Assembly: GCA_017654935.2 (NCBI GenBank)
Contig: CM065698.1
Location: forward strand, 53,132,499-53,196,498
Reading direction: 5' to 3'
Source of the DNA: Phymorhynchus buccinoides
Lineage: Eukaryota; Mollusca; Gastropoda; Neogastropoda; Raphitomidae
DNA: 64,000 nt
Shown here: one piece after another, positions 1-10,019 of the stretch
How the letters are laid out: every line of letters begins with the position of its first letter
Position numbering within the stretch: position 1 is the stretch's first letter
Notes under the pieces: model-generated
Told to the model about the DNA's origin: nothing
The model's input: the letters and a program-made list of their open reading frames with translations, nothing else
The model's database searches: none
Made by a program: the position numbers and the translations under genes

Positions 1-734
1 GCTGCAATGTCACTTTTCGGCTGAAGGCTGCAATGTTTAGTTAGCCATACTTTTTCGGCTGTAGGCTGCATGGGAGATTCCTATCACCCGTTATAGACAC
101 CAACATTGCATTTATATAGACTGCATTTTTTATGTTTTAACTAGTGGAGTTATTAGTATTTTGTCACCATTTTAGCTGCCATTTTGAGTTAAGAAATGGT
201 CAAATAATTTTGTTGGCACCGGAAATGGATTGTTTGAATCCAAAAAACTCTTTCCTACACACCAAAATTATGTTTGTACGCCTTGAAGTTAATAAAATAT
301 AGTCAGTGGAAGAATTTGGGCGCCATCTTGGCCGCCATTTTGAATTCATCATAAGTGAGTCACTTGGTCGCCATCTTGACAGCCATCTTAATCTGGTAAA
401 ATAGCATTTCTTGATTCTATAAACGGATTTATTGACTACAGAAACCCTGTTACTAACATTGCATTTAATATATAGACTGCATTTTCGACGTGTTAGCTAG
501 TGGAGCTATTTGGTCGCCATTTTTAATTACGAAATGGTCAAATACCGTTGTTAAATGGATTGCTTGACCCCCAAAGCCCTGTCCTACATATCAAAATTAT
601 GTTTGTACAGCTTGAGATAATCCAATATAGCCATTGGAAGAATTTGGCCGCCGTTGTGAATCCCAAAGTGGTCGGTATATAAGTGAATTTTAGGTCCACG
701 TGTCCTTATACTTTCGTTTTTATATAACCGGAGC
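1..734. repeat. Two diverged direct copies of a 353-bp AT-rich repeat
   Basis: The sequence beginning at about 103 (core ACATTGCATTTA) recurs at about 456. Matching blocks follow in the same order in both copies: a CTAGTGGAG block, a GAAATGGTCAAATA block, an AAAATTATGTTTGTAC block and a GGAAGAATTTGG block. Both end in CGCC-ATCTTG/ATTTTG motifs. The start-to-start distance is 353 bp and the copies differ by many substitutions and small indels. A shorter piece with the same CGCCATCTTGAATT motif lies at 8395-8420. This looks like an old dispersed repeat in tandem. There is no coding potential, and the family is not recognised. Confidence 0.6.
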
Positions 735-2450
735 TTGAGAGTGAGGGTGGGTCAATCCCTGTCGATGTCCCATCACCTTGACATGGGAGTGCCCCAGGGC
801 AGCATCATAGCCCCCACCCTGTTTAACATCATGGTCCACGATATTTACAAACTTAAACTACACAACTGTAAGATCTCAATGTACGCTGATGACATCGCAA
901 TCTGGTCCATCAACACCCCCCCCGGAAAATACCACAGTTTAGACCCCCACCTCCTTATTCACCAAACCAACACAAACGAAATAACCAACTATTTACACAG
1001 TAATGGATTCACAGTAGCCCCCCAGAAATGTGATTTCATAATTTTTTCAACCACTAAGGTCAATGACCTCACTATGAACATCGATAACACCCCCAAACTA
1101 CCTGTACAATCAGTTAAATTTCTTGGGGTCCATCTAACATATAATTTATCCTGGAATAACCACATCAACTATCTGACTCAGAAAGCACACAAAGCACTAA
1201 ACTTTATAAAAGTCATAGCAAGACAGCCATGGGCTAAGGACCCCAAATTTTTAACATACTTAGTAAGAACCCTTGTAAGAAGCAGATTAACATATGGCAT
1301 GGAAGTCTTTTACTCCCTGTCACAAGCTAACCTTACAACCCTCCAACGCTTTGAAATTAAGGCCCTAAAGACTGCCCTGGGCCTCCCAAAGTTCGCAATA
1401 ACATCGCTGATTTATAGGGACATCGATTGGATCCCACTTCCTCACCTAATTAAACTCAATTGCGCCTCACTTCTAACCCGCCTTTACGCCACTAAAAATT
1501 TTACAGAAGACGAATTTATGACCTCATTCTCCGACCCATACTTCGCTACGTCTAAAAAATACAAAAAATTTATTAATATTTACGATTTTACACAAGATCT
1601 AATGAATAAAGCAGAAATCTCCCTTAATAACATCGCAGCCTTTCCTCAGCACATACCCCCACAGTGGGACTGGGATCCACCTGACCTAGATATTAATCTT
1701 CACTACCTTTATAACAAAGAACTTGATTCTAATCGTCTTACAGCCGCAGCCAAACAGAAAATATACGATCTCAGACACTACTTATCAATATATACAGACG
1801 GCTCCCTAATAAGTTACAACAAAATAGGGTGCGCCTTTAATATTCCAAGTCTCAAAATATCTAAATCTTTCCAACTTAACAACAACATCTCTATCTTCTC
1901 TGCTGAACTCTGGGCCATCCTAGAAGCACTGGCCTTCATTAATAATCTACCAATATCCCCATTCCAGATTGTCATATTTACTGACTCTCTTTCTTCAATC
2001 AAAGCTTTACAAGGCAACAATCACAACCGTGCAGAAATCAAAAACGAAATTTTACATCTCACACATCTCCTACACCTCAGAGGTACTCAGGTTCTTATAG
2101 TGTGGATCCCGTCCCACTGCGGTTTAACCGGTAATGACCTAGTGGACAAAGATGCCAAATCGGCCGCCCTGGGTCATTCCGGCAACATTATTTCTATCAA
2201 ACTCTCTGTTGGAGAAACTAGGAACTTGTTAAAAAAAGTAACTTCCCAGGAGTGGGCAAAAGAATTGGAATCATATGCCAAAACCCACTCCTGGGACCCC
2301 AAAATTGTCCAGGGGGGACTGTTCTTGTCAATCCCACGTAAAATACAATCCTTAATTCTTCGGTTAAGAACTAGATCTTATTTCTGTAAATTTAAGGAAC
2401 TGCCCTGCATTTGTAACAGCACTCTAAACCTTTTACAGGTAAAGTTATAG
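735..2450 (+). CDS. 5'-truncated non-LTR retrotransposon ORF2: reverse transcriptase (palm to thumb) plus RNase H
   Basis: This 571-residue frame begins inside the reverse transcriptase domain. The GVPQGS template-grip motif is at about residues 18-23 and the catalytic YADD at about 50-53 (SMYADDIAIW). A thumb region and linker follow. From about residue 350 there is an RNase H domain with its four acidic residues in place: the D of YTDGS, the E of SAELWAI, the D of FTDSLSS and the D of GNDLVDKDA. In life such a protein nicks target DNA and copies its own RNA in the nucleus. The endonuclease and the N-terminal reverse transcriptase are missing, as usual for 5' truncation. It is clearly the same family as the minus-strand copy at 3623-7034. 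RNase H places it near the I/Nimb/Ingi-like group, but the clade is inferred. After TLN near 2430 the C-terminus departs from the other copy and loses the Cys/His tail, so the end is broken. The first methionine is not a native start. Confidence 0.88.
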   Translation: MRVRVGQSLSMSHHLDMGVPQGSIIAPTLFNIMVHDIYKLKLHNCKISMYADDIAIWSINTPPGKYHSLDPHLLIHQTNTNEITNYLHSNGFTVAPQKCDFIIFSTTKVNDLTMNIDNTPKLPVQSVKFLGVHLTYNLSWNNHINYLTQKAHKALNFIKVIARQPWAKDPKFLTYLVRTLVRSRLTYGMEVFYSLSQANLTTLQRFEIKALKTALGLPKFAITSLIYRDIDWIPLPHLIKLNCASLLTRLYATKNFTEDEFMTSFSDPYFATSKKYKKFINIYDFTQDLMNKAEISLNNIAAFPQHIPPQWDWDPPDLDINLHYLYNKELDSNRLTAAAKQKIYDLRHYLSIYTDGSLISYNKIGCAFNIPSLKISKSFQLNNNISIFSAELWAILEALAFINNLPISPFQIVIFTDSLSSIKALQGNNHNRAEIKNEILHLTHLLHLRGTQVLIVWIPSHCGLTGNDLVDKDAKSAALGHSGNIISIKLSVGETRNLLKKVTSQEWAKELESYAKTHSWDPKIVQGGLFLSIPRKIQSLILRLRTRSYFCKFKELPCICNSTLNLLQVKL

Positions 2451-3240
2451 TTTTTAGAAAAACTTATTTTAAATATGCCTAAGTTGAATTTTAATCTATG
2501 TTAAAATTTGTTAAGTGTTTAACTTATTTAATCTTGTCCATAGGACAGAGCATAGTGTTATTTTCACATATGTGAGTATATAAAATTGTTAAAAGTTATG
2601 TTAAAGATTTGTTTTCTGCTTTGGTCAAGTTATGGGACTCAACCCCTACAAATTTATCTTTTAGGTATATAAATCCAGTTTTAATCTGGGTCCGTCTATA
2701 ACGAGTTGGTTATAAGAGCCATTCGTTTCGTTTTCTTTTCACAGAAAACTTTGTACACCACTGCTATGTGTGTACCCTTTATTTATTGGTTGAACCTGTC
2801 CAGTTAGGACGTTTTATACATAGTTTTAAGATTGTTTTATTAAAATCTATATCTTTTAAAATTGTTTAGTATGTTAAAATAGGTTAAGATTTGATAAAAA
2901 AAACGAGTTTATAACTATTGAGGTTTCATAGTTATATTAAAAGTTGCTATTAAAATTTGGTTTGTTTTATGTATTTTTTGGTCTATTACATGACCATATG
3001 TGATTTAATTATTTAAATAAATGAAAACTAGTCAAGATTCATTATTTTATATGAGGTTGTATTTGAGTGGGGGGACATACCGCCAGAGGCCTCCATTATT
3101 ATAAGTAATTTTATATGTTCCATCTGATCCCAGGGGGGGGTAGCAACAAAGACTCTCCCGCCCCTGATGTCATGATGGAGTCTGAGATTTATGTGAAATA
3201 AATAGAAGTTTTTCTTATTTATATTTAAGCTCTAGATGGT
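2451..3240 (+). other. AT-rich trailer of the plus-strand retrotransposon copy
   Basis: This is non-coding AT-rich sequence directly downstream of the RNase H frame. It ends in a short C/G-rich patch (3060-3170) followed by an AATAAA hexamer at 3197-3202, which could be the polyadenylation signal of the plus-strand element. No gene is seen. Confidence 0.4.
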
Positions 3241-3622
3241 TTTAGAGAGATGGTAAGAGAGTTGAGGGTGGGGATGGTTAACGACTCCTGTGTGCTCGGA
3301 ACGGAGGGAGGGAGGGGAAGGGACCCCTCCTCTCCGCCCCGAGCAGTGACAGGTCACCGCATGGGCAATCCCAAAAAGGGGGGGGAGCACAAGCGCAAAA
3401 CGCAACGGTTACGAAAGAAGCCCCCGTTGTGCGTACCGGACACCCATCTGCATAGGAGAGGGGATTTTAAAAGATAGTGGGCTCAAAAGAGTCACTTCAG
3501 CCCATCGGCACATATTTTAGATAAAAGGGAAAAGGGGGAAGAGGGGGGCGGGAATGCAGACAGGTATACGGCCCGCACACCAGAGGGACTCTATTCCCAC
3601 CAGTAAAAATAATTTCAGTATT

Positions 3623-4609
3623 TTAAACAAGGTGCTTAAATGATACCTGGCCAATTGCCCCGGCGAGCCAAACTATTGGTGACCAACCTAATTTATGGTG
3701 TTTGCATAAGAGATTCTTTTCATTGTATATTAAGTTATTTTGTTTACATTTGTCTATGACAGGTTGAAGTTCCTTCTTTATATGATTACAGGGATCAAAA
3801 ATATGATTCAGGGTAAAGATCTCTCCACATTTACATGGGGTGTTCCTGAATTTACATCGGATGGAATCAGTATAGAATCTGTTGATTCTGCCTTGAATTT
3901 TATGGGGAACGGGTAGATGAAGTCCACCGCTGATAAATTTCCTGCACCGGAGGTGGGCTTCTAAATAGGAATCCAATTCCTCAGCCCATCTCCGGTACAC
4001 ACAACGCTTCAGGTGGTTTTTAATCTCTGACAGGGACAATTTAATGTTTATAAACTGGCCCTCGGTGTGTTCAGCTGCCCTTTTGGCTGCCGTATCAGCA
4101 AGGTCGTTCCCTGTGAGTCCCAAGTGGGAGGGAATCCACATAATGGTTAAATCGATACCTTTGACTCTTATTTGATGTATAAGGTTTTGTATCTCTTGAA
4201 TGATTTTCCTTCTATTTTGTGTGTTATTTTGCAAAGCTTGTATAGAGGATAAGGAGTCTGTGAGGATTGTCACCTGAAACAATGATTTTGGGAACTCGTT
4301 TATAAAAAAACAGGCTTCAAGAATTGCCCATAGTTCTGCGCTAAATATTGAGATTTTTGAATTTAGTTGAAAGGATTTAGTAACCTTGAGGGCTGGAATG
4401 GTAAAGGCGCACCCTATTTGTGAGTCGGAGATCTTAGAACCGTCCGTGTATATTAATAAATGATGTTTAATTTCGGAAACTTTTTCTTTGGCCGCAACTG
4501 AAAGTAGATTTGGTTGATTTGATTTTGAGTACATTTGGTGTAAAAAAAGTGTCAAAGTGTGCTGATTCCCATTCCCAGTGTGGGATGGGGAATTTTGGAT
4601 GAGTTTCAA
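3623..4609 (-). pseudogene. Retrotransposon ORF2, C-terminal part: RNase H and Cys/His tail (frameshifted from the upstream frame)
   Basis: This frame continues the reverse transcriptase frame at 4467-7034 after a one-base shift. RNase H motifs run YTDGS, SAELWAILEA, LTDSLSS and GNDLADTAA, with all four catalytic acids present. After it comes a Cys/His stretch (CKFRNTPCKCGEIF then LNHIFDPCNH) typical of retrotransposon C-termini. The overlap with the upstream frame contains a run of seven A on the plus strand at 4542-4548. A single-base slip there would join the two frames and give the same order as the plus-strand copy. The methionine at 4609 is not a native start. It is called as a pseudogene because the protein cannot be made in one piece unless the slip is a sequencing error. 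Confidence 0.85.
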
Positions 4610-7034
4610 TATCCTCTATTTCCAGGCCCGCCATGGAGAGCATTTCCCGGGAATAGTCTAATGGATTGCATACTTTTTGTGCAATAATTGGTTTTTGTTG
4701 TTGAAAAGATGGATGGCTATAAAAAGGGTCTTCAAATTCTTCCTTAAAGCTTTCTATTGAAAAATGATTTGTTGCGTATAGTCTTGTAAGGAATGTAGAA
4801 GTGTTTAATTTCATAAGATGACTTAATGGAATCCAGCCTATTATTCCATAAGTCAGGTTATTATTTGCAAACTTTGGAACATTGAGGGCAGCTTTTAGGG
4901 CTTTTAGCTCTATTGTTTGTAGTTTGTTTATTAGGTTACTTGTAATGTTGTGGAATGCTTCCATCCCATATGTTAGACGACTGCGAACTAAAGCTTGTGT
5001 TAAAAGAACAAGAAACTTGGAGTTTTGAGCCCATGTCTGGGAAGAGATAATTCGGATAAAGTTGGTGCCTTTTATAGCTTTTTTACAAAGGTGGTCAATA
5101 TGTGGGCTCCAGTTAAGGCGTGGTGTAAGTACCACCCCTAGAAACTTGACTTTATTTGTCATTGATTTTGGTTGGCCCAGAATGTTAATGTTAATATTGT
5201 TTTGGATTAGGTTATGGCGAAAACACATGAACTCACACTTGTCTGGGGACAGGGAGAATCCATTTTTCTGTAAGTAATCAATGACAAGATTAGTGTTGGT
5301 CTGATGATTTTGTAGGTATATAGCTAAAGCTTTTGAACTTTTTGTGAATGCTGACGACCAGATGGCTATGTCGTCAGCATACATAGAAATTTGACAATTT
5401 TTGAGTTTTAGATTGGAAATGTCGTGAATCATGATATTGAAAAGAGTTGGGGCGATAATGTCAATTTGATGTATTTTTGACACGGAGGACCCCACTTTAA
5501 CTCTTAAAGCACGGTTATTTATGAAGTTTTGTATAAAGTTAAACATATTCCCGTGAATACCGAGACTGCTGACTTTATCTAGAAGCCTCCCATGCCAAAC
5601 GGAGTCGTACGCCCCTTTGATATCAAAGAAGGTGGCGAGGACTTTCCTGCGTCTCGCAAAGGCCTTTTTGACATAGGAGGTTAGTCTTATAACTTGTTCC
5701 ATGCAGCATCTATGTTTTCGAAAACCTGCCTGGAATTTGGGAAGAACGTTATTTTTTTCCAAATAGAAATCCAGTCTGCTTTTTACGATACGCTCGTAAA
5801 TTTTACCCAGATGTGGGGTGAGGGAAATGGGGCGGTAGCTTGCGGGGTCCCTAGCCGGTTTTCCAGGCTTAGGGATCCCAACTACCTGTGCCTCCTTCCA
5901 TGCATTTGGGATTTCGCCCTCAACCCAACATCCGGAATAAAAATGGTGCAAGACTTTGAGAAAAGATGGGGGCAATTTCTTTATGATTGTATAGGAGATA
6001 GGATCATCTCCTGTTGCTTTATTTGTTTTCCTAATCATATTAATGGCAGCAGCAAGCTCGGTAATCTTTAAGGGAGCATTGATGGTATGTGAATTGTCAT
6101 TAGATTTGTCAAAATGATAGATTATTTTACGTTTGTCCCGTTGAAAAACAGGCAAGTGTTTTGTTTGGCTCGCCTGGGCAAACCGGTTAGCCAGGACATC
6201 AGCGGTATCTGAGTCAGTAGTTGTCAAGTTATCCCCATCTAGGACACGCGTGTTAATATTGTAGCCTTTATTTTGGACCCTCTTTAGGCGTTTCCACGCC
6301 TTACCTAGGTCCTTGAAGTTAATAATGTCTTCCTGGTTAAAGTAATTTAGTTTAGCTTCATTTATCAAATCGTCACATTCTTTTTCTGCTATTAGTTTTT
6401 CGTCAAAGTTTGGTTTAGTAGGGTGTAGGTCAAAAGTGTTATATTTACGTTTTTTGTTTTTAATTGCTTTTTTGATTTCCTCGTTCCACCAAGGCTTACT
6501 ATTGGGTTTTGAGGGTGGTATTGTTGTAGGGATAGCTAAGTTTGCAGCTATTAAAATCTTTTTTCTGATGTTATCATAGTAAACTTCTCTGTTTAGATCA
6601 TTGAGGTCTTCAATTGTGTGTTTAGAGAGCAAGGATTGAAATAAAGGCCAATTAGCTTTTTCGAAATTAAATTTAGGTTCAGGTGGTAAATTTGTGTTGT
6701 TTGCTGCTAAATTCAGTTGTATGGAGATAGGTTTATGGTCAGAATGAAGAGGATCCGAATAGGTGTACCATTCGTGATTTATCAGTAAGTTTGGACTAGC
6801 TAAGGAAAGATCGATAGCTTTTGGATAAAAGTGAGTAGAAGCATCTGGATAATATGTGGAAGAACCATCATTTAGTAGAATTAGTTGTGAGTCATTAATT
6901 TCGTTGTAGAGAGAAATGTCAGAATATGTTTTTGTGCAGAAAGGTTCCCAGCTGATGTGGTGAGCATTGAAATCACCAACTATCAGCCAGGATTTAAAGA
7001 ACTCACCCCAAACACTACACATTTTATATCCCAA
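4467..7034 (-). pseudogene. Retrotransposon ORF2, N-terminal part: partial endonuclease plus reverse transcriptase lacking GVPQGS
   Basis: The first residues include GDFNAHH (residues 20-26) and later SDHKPI (about 98-103). These are the C-terminal motifs of the APE-type endonuclease, so the N-terminal half of that domain is gone. The reverse transcriptase follows: SYRPISLTPHLGKIYE (about 395-410), FFDIKGAYDSVWHG (about 465) and MYADDIAIW (about 555). Compared with the copy at 735-2450, the conserved MGVPQGS segment between the HQID and IIAPTLF blocks is missing. This is an in-frame loss of seven residues (21 bp near 5460) that should abolish activity. The frame ends a little after the 4542-4548 homopolymer, past which RNase H continues in another frame. 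Confidence 0.88.
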
Positions 7035-7920
7035 CCAACATTTTATTCACCAACCTACCCGTCCCACCATACATTTTAACTAGCTCACAGATTGGCTGGG
7101 TGGCCTCCCCTTCCAGCTGCGAACTTATCGCAAAATACAGAGATAGCATAGAAAGAATGAACGTATGAATGACTAAATTAGTAAGTAGGCATTTTGCCCC
7201 ACCTCACGTTCCGGGAACCTTTTTTCTTTCTTTTATTTTCACCCTTCCTTTCGTAGAGCTGATCTCCCCCTTGTTGGGGTGGGCCTGCGGGGGGTGCTGA
7301 CGCAGGGATGGCCTGCGTATCGCTCCCCTCGCTTGTCTTGCCCCCTCATTGTGTGCTGAGACCCTCCGATCCCCCCTCCCCCTATTCTTTTGTTGTTCCC
7401 GGAACATAATGTAAATAATAAACCTAAAATATAACCTTACTCTTTTAATAAAATGAAGAACTATCCACGATGTAAATACCTTCCCCTGCTCTACTCCCCA
7501 GGGAAGTCCCAGGGGAGAGAGTTCTCTCCCCCGGTTGGATAATTTTAAAAATGTTTATAAAATAGGGCCTTCGCCCCGTGATCTATATTATAGATCACAA
7601 ATTTTTGTAAATAAATCAAATAAATACCTGTAAATACAATTCTTTTAACATAAATAAAGGACAGTTTTGTCTTTTAACAATAAAATAAAGCTTTTGGAGT
7701 TTTTAAAACCCGTAGCCCTGAATTTTAAACTTTATTGGTTGTTTCGGTCGACCCAGACAAGATTTTTTGAATTTTATATAACACCATACTATTTTACAAT
7801 TCATTTAACACGAACTTCGGTTCCAAAACTATTTTAAGCCCGAACTTCGGTTCACAATCATTTTAAATGATTATTTTAAACTTCATAGCTGAGAGAATTC
7901 CCCCCCACCACTATATGTTC
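7035..7920 (+). other. Probable 3' end of another plus-strand retrotransposon, then AT-rich sequence
   Basis: Plus-strand codons at about 7072-7170 read as a short C-terminal-like peptide (SSQIGWVASP ... YRDSIERMNV, stop). A C-rich stretch (7200-7390) and an AU-rich tail with AATAAA-like motifs follow. The layout resembles the trailers of the two RNase H-type copies. A 13-base motif, CGAACTTCGGTTC, occurs twice at 7812-7860. Homology is weak and the assignment is an inference. Confidence 0.3.
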
Positions 7921-9170
7921 GTCTACGTTCTGTTTACATGTGTCCTGTAATGTTTTATCTTTATTTACCCATACCCTACTAATACACATGTCCCATATGT
8001 GCCTTCCCGGGTCGAGAGGACGTAAAACACCAAAATTACTACTACTACTACTACGTGTCCTGGCTTTACTCTCATGATCCTCTGATTAATCAGGTGGCGG
8101 TGCCACAGCCAGTGAGGTTTAACCCAGGCGTGGTTACTGCTACACCTATCTGGATTGTTAAAAAATCGGGACTTTACTGGTGTTGCACTGCCTCCGGGCA
8201 TTACCTCCAGTATTGTTCCCACCATCTTTGTATTTAAAAATGCCCCACATGGTCGAAAGACTGCAGAGGGCGTAAAATCCTATTTGGTTACGTGTCCTGT
8301 CTACAGCAACTTTTCATTAGACACTGCATTTGTGATTTTGTACGCTTTATATTCGAAAATTAAGTGAGAACAGTGTTATCTAGGAGACTTGGCAGCCATG
8401 TTGGCCGCCATCTTGAATTATGAAAATGCCAAGAGGTTGTCACGAGACCTTCCAACGGATTCTTCAACTACTTGGCCCAGATGAGTAAAATATGCAAAGA
8501 AACGATCGTTACAAAGCATTTCTAGCTTCGACCCCCTCTGCCACCGGACTAGAGGGGACATGCGATTGGGTTTCCACGTGCATGTGTTCACTCCCGTCAT
8601 ATTTCTGCATGTGTTCACTCCCTTCATATTTCTGTCAGACATTTTGTGTGGATTACGGATGGGTTTCCATAAGACATATGCGCGTAAGCCTATTATGTGC
8701 AAGGCCTAACAGACAATAGTGTCACCAAGAAAGTCCGCCCCCTCCCCCCCTCACCCTCTCCCCATTACATTTGCTTTCAATGCAAAGTTCTTTGGGTGCA
8801 ATGTCACCTTGTTGCTCAGCGAAACACATTTATCTCTGCTATAAATATGTCATTGTACAAACATTGAAGTGGTTCTGTGTGTCGGTTAACGAGACATTGT
8901 TCAGAGAGAACACCACATAAAGAGAAAAGGGCAATGAGAGAAACGAACACTGGTTGACAATGTTCCTTCGCTCCACAGAGAGGCAGTGGGCTAACCGCCA
9001 GCAGCGTCATTACATTTAGCAACATTACGTAGGCATCGCCCCATGCATAAAACACACAGTGTGTCAAGGTTCAGATTTCATGGAGGGGATTCTAATAATC
9101 ACTGGAGTGTATGCACAAAGTGACACATTGATTCACTGATTCATCGAAAGACCAAACAGGTTAGGAATGG
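7921..9170. other. Unique sequence without a recognisable gene
   Basis: Only short incidental open frames are present on both strands, with no domain or motif I recognise. A small (ACT)n run lies at 8037-8052. A GCCGCCATCTTGAATT-type piece at about 8402-8420 echoes the repeat at 1-734. A 27-bp unit is duplicated at 8580-8633. Confidence 0.5.
8580..8633. repeat. 27-bp tandem duplication
   Basis: The unit GCATGTGTTCACTCCC plus TCATATTTCT occurs twice head to tail (8580-8606 and 8607-8633) with one difference. It is a small replication-slippage type duplication. Confidence 0.85.
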
Positions 9171-9177
9171 TAGTGCC

Positions 9178-9335
9178 AGACAGACACGCACACAATAAAC
9201 AGGCATGCATACATGCACGCACATGCATGCACACACGTACGCATCCACGCTCGCACGCACACACACACACACAGACACGCATGCACACGCACGCACACGC
9301 GCACATACACACACACACACACATACGAACGTGCA
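9178..9335. repeat. (CA)n-rich imperfect microsatellite
   Basis: Mixed CA, CACG and CATG dinucleotide-type repeats. Open frames here (Cys/Val-rich or His/Thr-rich) are compositional artefacts. Confidence 0.9.
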
Positions 9336-9380
9336 TGGCATACCCACGATCACAAACTGAATTTGTGTTCGTCTGTCTGA

Positions 9381-9480
<100 letters not shown>

Positions 9481-9553
9481 TTGTCCTTTTTTTATATATA
9501 CATGTTTTTCTATACTACCCTCCCCTCCCACACAAACACATGTCTCTTTCTCT

Positions 9554-10019
<466 letters not shown>

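Larger units (their letters stand above)
3241..7034 (-). mobile_element. RNase H-bearing non-LTR retrotransposon, 5'-truncated copy, minus strand
   Basis: Read on the minus strand, the order is partial endonuclease, reverse transcriptase, RNase H, Cys/His tail, then a GC-rich trailer (3622 to about 3241). The trailer has several C-runs and separates this copy from the convergent plus-strand copy. The 5' boundary is where homology starts at SWLIVGDFN near 6990. Further upstream no endonuclease N-terminus is found. The two copies meet tail to tail around 3240. Confidence 0.75.

Noticed and set aside
3250..3477. 75-residue basic frame in the GC-rich trailer
   Set aside because: It lies antisense in the 3' trailer of the minus-strand retrotransposon, with no domain and no similarity to a retrotransposon ORF1 zinc knuckle that I could see.
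5694..6071. 125-residue plus-strand frame inside the minus-strand reverse transcriptase
   Set aside because: Antisense shadow of well-supported reverse transcriptase codons.
7204..7407. 67-residue Arg-rich minus-strand frame
   Set aside because: Antisense to a C-rich trailer-like stretch; composition-driven, no motif.
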